Position numbers and translations under genes: made by a program
NCBI GenBank assembly: GCA_964017155.1
Contig: OZ024864.1
Span: 35,677,029 to 35,741,028, forward strand
From: Oasisia sp. SBJ-2009
Lineage: Eukaryota; Annelida; Polychaeta; Sabellida; Siboglinidae
Direction: 5' to 3'
Length of the DNA stretch: 64,000 nt
In this document: one piece after another, positions 15,079 to 28,005 of the stretch
How the letters are laid out: each line of letters opens with the position of its first letter
Position numbering within the stretch: position 1 is the first letter of the stretch
Notes under the pieces: model-generated
Seen by the model: only the letters and a program-made list of their open reading frames with translations
Told to the model about the DNA's origin: nothing
Databases searched by the model: none

Positions 15079-15640
15079 CGTGTGTGTATGTGTGTGCACA
15101 TGTATGTGCATACGAGTGTGTGAACACGAGTGCGTGCACATTTGTGTTTATGCAGATATAGGTGTGCATATGTGAGTTTATGTGGTGTGTGTGTGTGGTG
15201 TTTATGTGTCGTCTCTGTGTGTGTATGTATGTGTGTGTATAAACGTGTGTGTGCATGATCGAGTGTGTGCTAGTGTGTGTGTGTACACATGTGTGTAGGT
15301 GTGAGTGACTGAGTATGTGGGTCAGTGTGTGTATGTGTGTGTACATGTTTGTGTGTGAGTGTGTATGTGTGTGTATGTGTGTGTGTGTGTGTGTTTGTTT
15401 GTTTGTTTGTGAGTGTTTTGTGTACTATGCTGTTGTGTGCATGTAGCTGTGGTGGTGTGTATGTAGATGTGTGTGAGTGTGTGGGTTACATGTGTGTTTG
15501 GGTGTGTGAGTGAGCGACTGAGTGAGTGTGTTGTGTGCTATGCTGTTGTGTACGTGTAGCTATGGTGATGTGTATGTAGATGTGTGTGAGTGTGTCCTTG
15601 TGTGTGGGTGTATTTAAGTGTAGTGATGTGACAGTATCAT
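14633..15640. repeat. TG/CA-rich simple-sequence tract, about 1 kb
   Basis: A pure (TG)n run (14643-14694) is followed by roughly 950 bp of imperfect TG, TGTA and TGCA steps, including an (AT)n stretch near 15038-15063 and (GTTT)n near 15391. Long open frames here on both strands encode only Cys/Val or His/Thr repeats and are artefacts. Alternating purine-pyrimidine DNA of this length can form Z-DNA. Confidence 0.95.
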
Positions 15641-15798
15641 ATGTTATGAGCAGTTCCATATTAATAAACCATTATTAAAAACCAAGACCAGTGTGCTATA
15701 TAAGAAACGTGTAGCTTCTAAACACAAGACCAATAAATATGTTCGTTAAGCCAATTAACGGTGGCCGAACATAAAAACCACATACACATATTAAGCTT

Positions 15799-16312
15799 AC
15801 GTTGGCCCAACACAACATTGGCCCAACACAAAAAAACACATACTGCACATACGAAGCTTACGTTGGCCCAACATTGGGCCAACGTTGGCCCAACACAAAA
15901 CCAACGTTGGCCCATCGTTGCATTATAATTTGCCAACGTTGGCCCAACATTGGATTATAATTTGCCAATGTTGGCCCAACGTTGACCCAACATGTTGGGC
16001 CTACGTAGGGCCAACGAGCAAAATGACGTTGGCCCAACGTATGTTCCCAACGTTGGCCCAACATTGGATTATAATTTGCCAACGTTGGCCCAATGTTGGC
16101 CCAACATGTTGGGCCAACGTAGTGCCAATGAGAAAAATTAGGTTGGCCCAACGTATTTTGCCAACGTTGGTCCAATGTAAAATGCCAACGTTGGCCCAAC
16201 GTTAGTCCAAATTTGTATAACTGAAATTATGTTGGCGGTACATCGTTGGCCCAACGTTGTTCACCCAACGCCAACATTATGCCAACGGTACCATAGTTGG
16301 GCCAACATTGCG
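15799..16312. repeat. Array of GTTGGCC/CCAACGTTGG palindromes
   Basis: About 500 bp built from overlapping short palindromes: CCAACGTTGG, TTGGGCCAA and CCAACATGTTGG. A longer unit containing TTGGATTATAATTTGCCAA recurs at 15950 and 16064 (114 bp apart), with a partial copy near 15916. Related words flank it at 14490-14530. Both strands read almost the same, so the tract could fold into many alternative cruciforms. Open frames across it are repeat artefacts. Confidence 0.9.
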
Positions 16313-16843
16313 CCGTAGGCTTGCTATCTGGGATACGTATACTGTATATAACATGATAATGCACAAGATACTGATTTACTTGAACATGTTGAAACATTTC
16401 ATTCATGATATTTATGATAATTGTTACATGTACTTGTCTTTTCTTTAAAAGCGAGTACAATGTTCAAATTGTATTTCAATGCATTTACTGAATCATGACC
16501 AAAGACAAATAATCGGCATGCAGTACATGTGCTTTGTTGTAATTGTTGGCAGTGCAAATGTAAACAAGCTAAATAAAAAATATTTGGAATATACATGTAT
16601 ACTGCCATGGTGTTACAATGTAAATTGCATTTTACTGATTGACATTATTATAGCTGTTAATCGCATACACATACGTGTAGATGCAGTTTTTGCTGCAATT
16701 TTTGTCTGATGTAATTATTACAATACACTACATTTGGTGGATATTAGTATTTAGTATTTAAGCTATCATTACATGAGAATGTGATTTCGAATTTAAGCCC
16801 GTGATATTTCCTGCAGACTACTCATAGCACCGCACCGCATGTA

Positions 16844-16878
16844 CATGTGCGTTTGTTTTTGGAGTGGTTTAATGGCGG
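16844..16878 (-). repeat. Right arm of the 35-bp inverted repeat
   Basis: Reverse-complement partner of 14347-14381 (CATGTGCGTTTG...GGTTTAATGGCGG). Confidence 0.7.
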
Positions 16879-17012
16879 ACCCCGCCGGCTGGCTGGCTTC
16901 ATTTCTCGGCAGGCAGTGAAGTCCAAAGCGCTATCCAGCTGTATACATCAGTGCCCCTCGCACGTATTCTCGGCAAGTTCCGCAGCTGATCGACAGTCGA
17001 GTTAAGCGAGAC

Positions 17013-18049
17013 AAGCATGACGTGTGTCCACTCAGACTCTGGGACACACAGGTTAAGTGACAGTCACTTCACCTAACTTTTCCATCACATCCTAGCCTAG
17101 CTTTTAGGATAGATAGATAAATATGTTTATTTTTCCAGTAATGTACAACATGTAATATATGTTGATCATTGTCGGATCGTATTTAGATGGATACATGGGC
17201 AAGAACACAGTACTGGTGCATCATTACACCAGTACTGTGAACTAACTATAGTACAAAATTGTATTGTATTATAAAAGAAAATGTTATCTTTTACTTATTA
17301 TATATTTACAAAATAGATGTGGTAGAGATATCATCCAGAGGACAATATTCCATTGCTAACACAATTGTAAACATGAACAATTGCACTGATCTTTGTTAAA
17401 ACTTAAATGCGAAAATAACATAAACCTAAACATAAATGTTGGACAAATCGTGTAGGACATGTGTGACTTGGGGCATAATGTCCATAGGCCGTTGATTTTC
17501 TTCAGGATACGGCTTTGTGATCACACATTAACGAGCGATGTCCTATGTCAATGGCGTGTGTGACATTGTCACTGGCCGGGTCACAGACACACAACAGCGG
17601 TACGTGTGGCGATGTGTCACAAATCGCGTTTTCCTAGATAAGACGCTATATCATCAGATTCAAAATACACAACCATACACACTGTACAGTCAGACATGTT
17701 TAGTTCATCCATTTGACGATATATTATCAATTCACATACATTACAGTGATCGGTAGAAACTGTGTTTTGTAACATGATTGACCCCGGTGTATGTTGAGAC
17801 ACGTACGTCGTCATCGACCTGCCGCCAACAGGAAGTCTGATGTACGTGACCATGAGCGCTTAATGACAAATCTTTCACATTATAACTTATTGTCCATTTA
17901 TCCACGCTGGTGTTTACGTACCTTGTAAAACGAGATCCCGTGTTCGTTAACCCTTCATTTTATGGGAAAGGGAAACACCCCTCAATCCCCTGTCGGTCGG
18001 CACCAGCAGGTGGCCTCGTTTAGCTGTCACGACCCACTTACTGCCGGAG
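17013..18049. other. No gene seen
   Basis: About 1 kb of AT-rich unique sequence between two mobile elements. I see no convincing exon, RNA gene or repeat. Short open frames overlap on both strands and show no family features. Confidence 0.5.
18003..18016 (+). promoter_or_regulatory. CTCF-like motif
   Basis: CCAGCAGGTGGCCT fits the bilaterian CTCF core consensus CCASNAGRKGGCRS at 12 or 13 of 14 positions. It lies 34 bp left of the TTAA that borders element A. A single motif match is weak evidence of binding. Confidence 0.25.
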
Positions 18050-18053
18050 TTAA

Positions 18054-21000
18054 AGGGGAAGTGAAACACAACTATAACATTTCATATACCTAAATGTACA
18101 CTATATAAGTATACATTAATGGTGACAGAAGCATATTCACTTATCAGACAAACTGGAAAAAAATATTTTTTCAGTGCCTAAATCGTCGACATTGAACACT
18201 GCGTATCGCCATCTTTATTCCAAACCGAGTGGTTTGATTACCTCCTATCTAGCCCATGCAAAATTTTGGTTTTTTTCGGTTTTCTTCGTTATTAGACATT
18301 TCTGCGCAAAAACAAAGATATGGTACCTTATTATACACAAAAGGGGTCCTATATGTGTCAACAAATAATATTTATTTGCATTCGAAATAAAAAGGTGGAA
18401 TTAAATGTCAACGATTTTTAACCAATGAAAATATTCCTTATTCCCGACAGCAGAATTGACAGACTTCAAGGGGCGGGGCTACCGAACGGCAGCTCAACAG
18501 GGACTATTTTTTACTTTTGTTTACAAATATATGTCGGAAGTGTTTTGCATTACAGTCAGAGGAAACGCTAGTTGCTAGTGATCTTGGATAAATCACAGTA
18601 GAAATGGATCCGACAGAGGAAGCATCTGTAGCATAAGTGAGAGGTTGACACACGTGCTTCAACCAGCGTGCGAGCCGAGGTACGAGGCGTTAAACCCGGC
18701 CCGCCGAGACGGCGAGAGACTCAGTCTCAGAGGTTCGCCATTTTTATGGAATCGATGATCTTGGACTTTGGGATCAACGGTGCTGAAGTCTGAACAGTGT
18801 GAATAATTATGATGTTTGTGTGGATACTGCGTCCCAATGTCGACGGACATGTTGTTGAGAGATGGCTTGCCCGACCGTGCTGACAGATGCCTGCATGAGT
18901 CATGACTAACCACGAAAACTGTCGATGTTGGGAGTATCGGACTGCTGTCGATGTGCGATTTGCCTGGAGACTCGTTCGTTCGACCAATATAGCTAGTAGG
19001 TAAGTACTTACTAATACGTAGTTCAACATGTATCGAAAAATAATTTAACAATTCAAACCTAAATAGAGCAATTATACTTGTATGGCTACACATAATTAAA
19101 TTTAAAAAAATCTATATTCAAATTCGTAATGTAAATCTTTGTTAAAAACTTACTTTTTGTTTTTTTACCAGATGTTACATGATCATGATGATGTGTGCAT
19201 CCTTTTAATATATAATTATTTAATTTCCAATTTAAAAGTGCTAATACAATTTGTTAAATTTATGTAAAATAATGTCATTTGGATATGTGTGCCGCTGTGC
19301 AATTTATAATAGTCTGAATAATAAATAGATTTGTAATAAGGAATTCAATTCAATGTGCAATTCACATGAGAATATTGAAGTGAAGTATTAATGTATTGTA
19401 TTCAATGTATTGGATATGTGCGGGTGTGTACGTCATGACATATGTAGTCTTACAATCATAAAATTCATGTGTTTGCAAAATACTGTAACAAAATTACATA
19501 ACAATCGTTTGTTTGTGAAATGCTGTGAGCATTTTATTACAGTATTTCATAAACAAATCAACCAAAGCGTTGACTTTGCAATGTGATATTGATGAATTAC
19601 ACAGTTTTGCCATTTACTAATTAATTATAAGATAATGATTGTTTACTATTACTATAAATCAATTGTCAGAATGTATCGGTTAGCTGCATATCATGACTGC
19701 ACATGTTCAATGGGATGCTTCCAAGCGGCAGCAGACATGATTGATTCATCATCAGTGATATCGCTGTCACCCGCTACGACATATTCTGCATAACTCTCTT
19801 CAGTCTTTTCCTTCTGACTGTTGCAGACAGAATGATCTGAAGATGGCGACAGTGACACTGGGACATCCGAAGTGTCATCCACATTGATAGGACTGCCATG
19901 GTCGAAGAAGGAATGCAGGACTGCGACAACAACTTCGCATACCCATGGTCATGATGAATATTCAATGGAACAACAATATCATCTATATTAATTACTGCAT
20001 CGATAAAGTATCCCATTGGCGACATAATCACTGGCTCTGTTTGAGTTTGACACTACGAGTTAATGGCATTGCAATGTGACATCCATACTGCCATGAGGGA
20101 CAATGTCATATGGTGCACTGAATCCTTGAAAGTTGTGCTCTGTATTTGTGAATCCTCCATCTGAAAGAATGATACATATGTAAGATGGTATGTATCTTCT
20201 GTGATATACATATAAATAATATTGTTTTGTCATCTTTTGTTTTCTCGTTGCAATACCTACATCATAAAAAATTAAAACAGAATAAATCAACTTGTAATTG
20301 GCATTTCGGAAAGTGTCCAGGATATAATTTTGTGTAGATGCATCTGTGGATATTGTAACTGTGCATGAGAAATCTAAATTTGATTGAATTATTCCACAGG
20401 CCCTGTATGGTCCTCCAGGATCCCCCAAACTATTTTCCCCAAATGTTAAACAAATCTACTTTTGCATGGCTGTTGCATGTGGTGGAGCTGCTGTACACAA
20501 GAAATCTGTATTTTATTGCATCATTCTAAGGGCCTCCAAAACAAAAAGTAATGCTGGTGATTTGGTTTTTGAGAAGGTCCCTTGAAATCACATCTCAAAC
20601 CCCATATCAGTTTTGTGGATTGGGTATCTGCTTTGTGGCTTGTCTGCTACTGCTAGCCAGGATCACTGGTCAACTTGATCTCAATGGGACCAGTGGACAG
20701 TGGGCTGACCAGGGTGTTGTGTTTCAACCAGGGAACATTCATGCAATAAATAGAACATTGCCTTTTCAATGGTGCATTCTGTGCAGATTCCATTATGCGA
20801 CTAACCTTCCTGGCATATTTTAATATGTATGTATTCCGAGTCATTCAGACATTCTTTTCACTCTTGCTGGGAAACAAGACAGTACTAAGATTGTGATCTT
20901 ATTGCCTAATTTGCACTAGGCTGTTAATGGCAATTAGTAACAGCAGACCTCTGTTGTACTTTGATAATGATGATTACAACCCTTGCATGTAACAATGCAG

Positions 21001-22814
21001 GCTATGTGCTAATGTAAGGTTCCAAATGTTTTTCACCCATGTAACTATTAATTTTAATCATGGGATCAGTGATATTACTAGCTGCTGTCTGGCGACTATT
21101 CTGACCCCCAACTAAAAAAAGGTGTGCTTGTTTGTCACTTGGAAAGCAAAACTGCAGATTCTTAAAGGTGAGATCCACATTTGGGTGCATAATGTTTTGC
21201 GGGATAAAAACCGTCGTCTTTGATTATTTATAAATGTATTAATCTGTGATTTTTTAAATATCGGATACTAGTAATATTCTACGGATATTTTATGATGACA
21301 CTCTTAATATGCCTAAATTAAAATACTAAATGTGTTCCCAAGTAATATTTCCAACTGACTTGTGTTATGATGGGTAGTGTCATTGGATAGACACATTAAC
21401 ATACATAATAGTGACATTATGTTAAGTGTGATTGATTCTGTAGCATGTTTTATTGTTGTTATACTCATTATTTTATAGAAGTTTTGAGTTGCACACATGT
21501 ACAGATGTTATCAGAAATAAATACAATGATACCATAATCACAATGACAATAATATTTCATTAACCTGCATGGCTGCTGCTCGCGCCAATCTGGTGTCCAA
21601 TAGCTTCTGCTTCTTGGCTGATTTTGCCAATGAGAAATCAGTAGAGCCAAAGGTGTATGCGGAAAAATCGATCACAGATGGAACCGCATCTTTGACCAAG
21701 AATGATGTTTTTTTTTTTACCAAGTGTCCTTGTTCATCATAGGTGTCTTTTGTTTTGTAATCGCCATCCACAAAATGATCACTGCACTCTCGCTGATTTA
21801 GCAGATGGGGGAGACGCCAACTTCAGTTTCTGCAGCCATCTTTTCTGTTGCGATTCATTTGTTGGAAGTCTATGGAAAGTTTTTTCCTTACACCTATAGT
21901 ACCAGTTTGTACATCCTGGAGCCATGCAGTGCACTCCATGCTTTTTCTTTTCTTTATCTCCATTCTTGTCGGACATTTTCCCAGGTGATGCTGCTGCTGC
22001 TTCAGTCATATTGAATCAATGAGTGGGACAGTGTATTCAGGCTAGATGCCCACATGGGGAAGAGGGGATTGTACTAGCCCTTCACCCCCCCACCCCCCAC
22101 AGTGGCATCCCCCATTGCCAGTGGTGGTAGTTGTGTAATCATGTAATTACAAGGTGATAAGGGTTTGTATGTGTGGATTTCAGACCCTATGGTTGTTGTG
22201 ATACTTCTATAATTACATTATGAACACAATGTTATAGTCTTGCAAATTGTGTGTTGTATTTATTTTTCATGACTGAGATGCATAGTCACCACAGATGATT
22301 AGATGATTAATCTTTCCCTTATGGTTGAGGGTAGTGATCTGGACATTTTCCCCTGGGTTCCCAACACAGAGAGCGGTGTAGTGGCTGTAGCCTCCACATT
22401 AGTCATTAGGGGAAGGGTTGTGACCTGGAAATGAGTTTCACCTGAGGTCAATACCCCAGGTGGATTATCCGACAAAAAATAAATACGGTTATTTCCTGTG
22501 TAGCTGACACAAACAGGATCTGGCACCTTTCCACATGTGAGAATCTCAGTTATATAATATAGCTTAGATAATAGCCTATAGGAACATGCTCCAATGCCAT
22601 TAATTTTTGGAAATTAACAGTTTTAAAACAGTAGTCATGAATGACCAAACAATGTATGTTGGCACCATAAAATCTTTTCAATCTTTGACAATAGAAGAAA
22701 TAAGATAGCAAAATAATGTCATTGTGGCACAGATCGCTATAGACTGCCTTTTTTACACAATCGTAGCAATGATGACAGACCTAGCTAACAACCAAGCTGA
22801 TTTGGGTTCTCCCT
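18054..22814 (-). mobile_element. TTAA transposon A (THAP-encoding, Kolobok-like), 4761 bp
   Basis: TTAA stands on both sides (18050-18053 and 22815-22818). The ends read AGGGGAAGTG... and ...GGTTCTCCCT, so only the first bases (AGGGRA) form an inverted repeat. A second copy in the opposite orientation (A', 25110-29928) starts and stops at the same bases with its own TTAA pair, which fixes the ends. The coding strand is minus, with a THAP exon at 21565-22009. TTAA target sites, AGGG ends and a THAP domain together fit the Kolobok superfamily of DNA transposons; piggyBac also uses TTAA but normally has CCC...GGG ends and no THAP domain. Relative to A', A keeps ~385 bp near 20110-20495 and lacks ~105 bp near 19738 and ~345 bp near 22675. 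No complete catalytic transposase is recognisable. Confidence 0.8.
21565..22009 (-). pseudogene. THAP-domain exon of element A, frameshifted
   Basis: The frame opens at 22009 with an Ala-rich and then Lys-rich leader, followed by a THAP (C2CH) zinc-finger signature: CMAPGC (the C-x4-C pair), a central RW, and further on the xCSDHF motif and the AVPS box that are diagnostic of THAP DNA-binding domains. THAP domains occur in P-element and Kolobok-type transposases and in host proteins descended from them. Compared with A', two bases are missing near 21785, inside the codons for the third zinc-binding cysteine. Reading therefore stops just after that point, and the rest (21538-21771) is in another frame. 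The 11-A tract near 21708-21718 keeps the downstream frame that A' has lost. An exon end is suggested by CAG|GTTAAT at 21565. Later exons are not identified. Confidence 0.8.
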
Positions 22815-22818
22815 TTAA

Positions 22819-25105
22819 AGGGGGACTGAATCGGCTGAACAACCACAGCCCAAACATAAGAACATATAATTTACAGCACTTGTCACTATGATTTGACAAG
22901 CACAGCGTCACGGTATATTTTTAATAATTTTTTAAACTGAGCTACTTTCAACACAGGGCGCTGCCATATTGCCTAGGGCTTCTGAGCGGCGTTTCCGGTT
23001 TGATTGCCGCGTTGTTTACAATCGCGGAAGCCGCGAGTCAATAGGCAACGCAGCATAGCTCTCACAAAAACGGGCCAAACGCATTAAAACAAACATAATT
23101 AAACTATTTAATGCACTGTATGGCTAATAGATATATTATGATTGTTAGCAAGCAACTTTCACATACTTCCACGAAAGGATTCCTGCAGAAAAAGCAGGTT
23201 AAACATGATGAAGTTGGCGTGTCCGCCGGCGGCAAGTTCGACAAGAGTCTGCGGTGGTCACTTTCAAACGCCTAATGCAAGCCTAATTGCAAACGTGACG
23301 AACACAAAGAGACACTGAACATCAAAACATAAGTTTCGATCAGAGCAACAGGTCCGTGTTTGATCGATTTGCTTGCAAATAAGTACGCAGCGATGAAGTA
23401 AAGTTCGTCGAACTCGATAGGAAAACCGGACATGATTTCCTTATTTGGAAGGCGACTCGGCACTCACGAGTTCAGTCATGTATCGTTACGACGACAATTT
23501 AGTCCCACGGTTGTATTTCACTGTCTGCATAATACACGAATGTGATCTTAGCGAAGTTTAAATATAATGAGAAATGTGAACATAATAAAGTACATATATG
23601 TGTGGATAGTTGTATATCATTTGCAATTTATATAATCCACAGATTTAGTCTAGAACACTCGGTCGTTGACGTTTCTTCGCCGGCAAGCTGTACCTAGTCC
23701 TAGCAACCAGCGGCATTGTGCCACGGTTGGTAGATAGAGTTAGAGTTCCTACGTCTACGAGTATATATTATATCGACATAAGCAGTCGCCGGTGGGGGAA
23801 ATAACCTTTTTCAAAATAATATTTTTTAAATGTCGGCTACATACGTAAGACGTTTTGCAAAACAACACTCGTCAACAACAGTCAATCAGTCATGACAGGA
23901 ATGTATTAAGTATGTAGAATCAGTTAAATATATGTTTATTGAAACGAAACGGCACAAATATTGCCACATCATAGCCCGCAGCCCGCCCCGCAGTTCGGCC
24001 CGCATAATTTTTCATTCAAAAATCAGCCTATAACAGATTGAACAGATAACATGGAATAATTAAAAATAACTAATCCTTATTGAATTTTCTTAATTAATTT
24101 TATTAACTCAATTTCATTATTTTATTGATTAAAATACTTTTAATTGGGTATATAAATTAATATATGGCTAGATATATTTTATATTCACCTTGCTTTTTGT
24201 AACCATTTAATTACTTGAAATTCAATCAACCAATTTGTTTCAGTCAGACTGAAATAATTATGTTGGAAGTCACTGTAGTCATTCACCATGACAACACTGA
24301 TCATACAAGTTAAGCTAATATCCACTAAAGGCAAGTTTTTATATAGCTCAGTGTCCAGTCGTTAGGACCAAAGCGCTTTACTACTAACAGGTAGTCAGTT
24401 GTCACCTCTGACCTCTGGACCTTGCTGCAATAAGCAACAACAGGCCTCTTTTGCTGTGGCCTGCCTGTCTTTTGATCTTGGCTTCCATGCCCCTTGCCCT
24501 GTTGTAACCAGCCCTGCTAGATGGCAACTGCTAAGGCCTGCTATTGTGCCAGTACACGTGCCTCAGTGGTGGTGCAAAGTGATAAGAAATATTTGCTTGA
24601 GGGAAGGAAATGGCACCCCAGCTTACCACATTGGGTAATTGAATATCCTGCCAGACATTTTCATTACTCATTAATATATTATACATTAAATAGACACCAG
24701 CCATTACGGAACATTTGTGTTAAAACCCCTCAAGAATTGTTTTACTTTTGTTATTAAATACTTATTAATATATTACAGCCAATGTCTTGTAACAAATGTC
24801 ATGATAAATACATTGGACATGGTTATCAAGAAATGAAAAGTTTCTGCTAAGAGTCAGCAATGCCAATGTGAGCTCATTCAGGCCTTGCTTAGTAATATTT
24901 ACAGAGATTAGCACTGTGGGTACTGGGCAGTAAAACTGGACACCACCAGCCTGCTAATTGCCTTTGTGGGTTAGAGAAGGTCTGGCTCAGATAAGCAAGC
25001 CCTTTGTCTAAGCCAGGTATCCCAAATAATTAAGTAGGTCTCCTTGGGAGTTGTTCAAACATCACTCAGCAAGACAGGGCAGTCTGGTGAATGGTGATAC
25101 TGGTG
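22819..25105 (+). mobile_element. Left arm of palindromic TTAA element X
   Basis: It starts directly after the TTAA at 22815-22818 with AGGGGGACTGAATCGGCTG and ends ...GGTGATACTGGTG at the TTAA at 25106. Its 2287 bp are the reverse complement of 29933-32131 at roughly 98% identity where I compared them, apart from a few indels (for example about 65 bp near 23682-23746 present only here). A CpG-rich stretch lies at 22970-23060. Open frames such as 24399-24638 match no family I recognise. The arm belongs with its partner as one element whose outer ends resemble those of A. Confidence 0.8.
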
Positions 25106-26262
25106 TTAAAGGGAGAACCCAAATCAACTTGGTTGTTAGCTAGGTCTGTCATCATTGCTACGATTGTGTAAAAAAGGCAGTCTATAGCGATCTGTGCCAC
25201 AATGACATTATTTTGCTATCTTATTTCTTCTATTGTCAAAGAATGAAAAGATGTTATGGTGCTCGTGTATGCAAGACCAAACCTTTGTATTAACAAGACA
25301 GTGTCTGAATAACATTATTTTGTGACCTTATTTCCTGTGACTTTCCTAGGGAAAACTATAATTTTTTTCTGTGATTTCTTTTACTGTTATTTATTGTATG
25401 TACACCCTAAATGAATAACTAAAGCTGGCAGGGCAAAACCACAAAACAGTGACATATTATGAGTGCTTTCAACAGTGTTTTCAACATTTTCTGTTACCAG
25501 AATGCTCACTGGCAATATTTTCAATAAGTTCTTCAATGAATATGAAAATGTCACTTTTTTGTTATATTAGTAACATTATTAAAAATTGTTTTGGTGCTTA
25601 ATTAAGCCAACATACATTGTTTGGTCATTCATGACTGTACTGTTTTAAAACTGTTAATTTCAAAAAATTAATGGCATTGGACCATGTTCCTATAGGCTAT
25701 TATCTAAGCTATATTATATAACTGAGATTCTCACATGTGGAAAGGTGCCAGATCCTGTTTGTGTCAGCTACACAGGAAATAACCGTATTTATTTTTTGTC
25801 TGATAATCCACCTGGGGTATTGACCTCAGGTGAAACTCATTTCCAGGTCACAACCCTTCCCCTAATGACTAATGTGGAGGCTACAGCCACTACACCACTC
25901 TCTGTGTTGGGAACCCAGGGGAAAATGTCCAGATCACTACCCTCAACCATAAGGGAAAGATTAATCATCTAACTCTGTGGTGACTATGCATCTCAGTCAT
26001 GAAAAATAAATACAACACACAATTTGCAAGACTATAACATTGTGTTCATAATGTAATTATAGAAGTATCACAACAACCATAGGGTCTAAAATCCACACAT
26101 ACAAACCCTTATCACCTTGTAATTACATGATTACACAACTACCACCACTGGCAATGGAGGATGCCACTGTGGGGGGTGGGGGGGGGGTGGAGGGCTAGTA
26201 CAATCCCCTCTTCCCCATGTGGGCATCTAGCCTGAATACACTGTCCCACTCATTGATTCAAT

Positions 26263-26705
26263 ATGACTGAAGCAGCAGCATCACCTGGGAAAATGTCCGA
26301 CAAGAATGGAGATAAAGAAAAGAAAAAGCATGGAGTGCACTGCATGGCTCCAGGATGTACAAACTGGTACTATAGGTGTAAGGAAAAAACTTTCCATAGA
26401 CTTCCAACAAATGAATCGCAACAGAAAAGATGGCTGCAGAAACTGAAGTTGGCGTCTCCCCCATCTGCTAAATCAGCGAGAGTCTGCAGTGATCATTTTG
26501 TGGATGGCGATTACAAAACAAAAGACACCTATGATGAACAAGGACACGTGGTAAAAAAAAAACATCATTCTTGGTCAAAGATGCGGTTCCATCTGTGATC
26601 GATTTTTCCGCATACACCTTTGGCTCTACTGTTTTCTCATTGGCAAAATCAGCCAAGAAGCAGAAGCTATTGGACACCAGATTGGCGCGAGCAGCAGCCA
26701 TGCAG
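26263..26705 (+). pseudogene. THAP-domain exon of element A', frameshifted in an A-tract
   Basis: This is the same exon as 21565-22009. The zinc-binding pattern is complete here: CMAPGC, a central RW, then VCSDHF. The A-tract at 26553-26562 has ten A's against eleven in A, which throws the frame out before the AVPS box and ends translation at 26598. After the shift the homologous frame continues to a plausible donor CAG|GTTAAT at 26705/26706. The leader is Ala/Lys-rich, and the THAP domain sits near the N-terminus as usual in transposases. Neither copy in this window can make the full exon product. Confidence 0.8.
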
Positions 26706-28005
26706 GTTAATGAAATATTATTGTCATTGTGATTATGGTATCATTGTATTTATTTCTGGTAACATCTGTACATGTGTGCAACTCACAACTTCTATAAAAT
26801 AATGAGTATAACAACAATAAAACATGCTACAGAATCAATCACACTTAACATAATTTCACTATTATGTATGTTAATGTGTCTATCCAATGACACTACCCAT
26901 CATAACACAAGTCAGTTGGAAATATTCCTTGGGAACACATTTAGTATTTAATTTAGGCATATTAAGAGTGTCATCATAAAATATCCGTAGAATATCACTA
27001 GTATCCGATATTTAAAAAATCACAGATTAATACATTTATAAATAATCAAAGACGACGGTTTTTATCCCGCAAAACATTATACACCCAAATGTGGATCTCA
27101 CCTTTAAGAATCTGCAGTTTTGCTTTCCAAGTGACAAACAAGCACACCTTTTTTAGTTGGGGATCAGAATAGTCGCCAGACAGCAGCTAGTAATATCACT
27201 GATCCCATGATTAAAAAATTAATAGTTACATGGGTGAAAAACATTTGGAACCTTACATTAGCACATAGCCTGCATTGTTACATGCAAGGGTTGTAAACAT
27301 CATTATCAAAGTACAACAGAGGTCTGCTGTTACTAATTGCCATTAACAGCCTAGTGCAAATTAGGCAATAAGATCACAATCTTAGTACTGTCTTGTTTCC
27401 CAGCAAGAGTGAAAAGAATGTCTGAATGACTCGGAATACATACATATTAAAATATGCCAGGAAGGTTAGTCGCATAATGGAATCTGCACAGAATGCACCA
27501 TTGAAAAGGCAATGTTCTATTTATTGCATGAATGTTCCCTGGTTGAAACACAACACCCTGGTCAGCCCACTGTCCACTGGTCCCATTGAGATCAAGTTGA
27601 CCAGTGATCCTGGCTAGCAGTAGCAGACAAGCCACAAAGCAGATACCCAATCCACAAAACTGATATGGGGTTTGAGATGTGATTTCAAGGGACCTTCTCA
27701 AAAACCAAATCACCAGCATTACTTTTTGTTTTGGAGGCCCTTAGAATGATGCAATAAAATACAGATTTCTTGTGTGATATGACATTGTCCCTCATGGCAG
27801 TATGGATGTCATATTGCAATGCCATTAACTCGTAGTGTCAAACTCAAACAGAGCCAGTGATTATGTCGCCAATGGGATACTTTATCGATGCAGTAATTAA
27901 TATAGATGATATTGTTGTTCCATTGAATATTCATCATGACCATGGGTATGCGAAGTTGTTGTCGCAGTCCTGCATTCCTTCTTCGACCATGGCAGTCCTA
28001 TCAAT

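Larger units (their letters stand above)
14225..17012. mobile_element. TIR-type element carrying TG-rich and GTTGGCC palindrome arrays
   Basis: The left end (TAGCCTCGGTTACCCAG, about 14225) and right end (TTCCGCAG...CGACAGTCGAGTTAAGCGAGAC, about 16978-17012) match the two ends of the better-defined element at 47313-47970, so this looks like a longer member of that family. The ends are inverted relatives of each other (TAGCCTCGGTTA versus GTCTCGCTTAAC). Inside are a second inverted repeat (14347-14381 with 16844-16878), a TG-rich tract and the GTTGGCC array. I see no transposase. A target duplication is not clear here (CGCATATGG left, GCATGACG right, weakly alike), so the exact ends are inferred from the other copy. 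Confidence 0.55.

Noticed and set aside
14587..15346. Long His/Thr and Cys/Val open frames
   Set aside because: TG/CA repeat translations.
14633..15640. CRISPR-like or other array reading of the many tandem repeats in the window
   Set aside because: Units abut without unique spacers, and the DNA is animal with introns; these are micro- and minisatellites.
18601..18635. Short frame starting MDPTEEASV in element A, as a second transposon gene
   Set aside because: It stops after ten codons, and no donor site in a fitting position is convincing.
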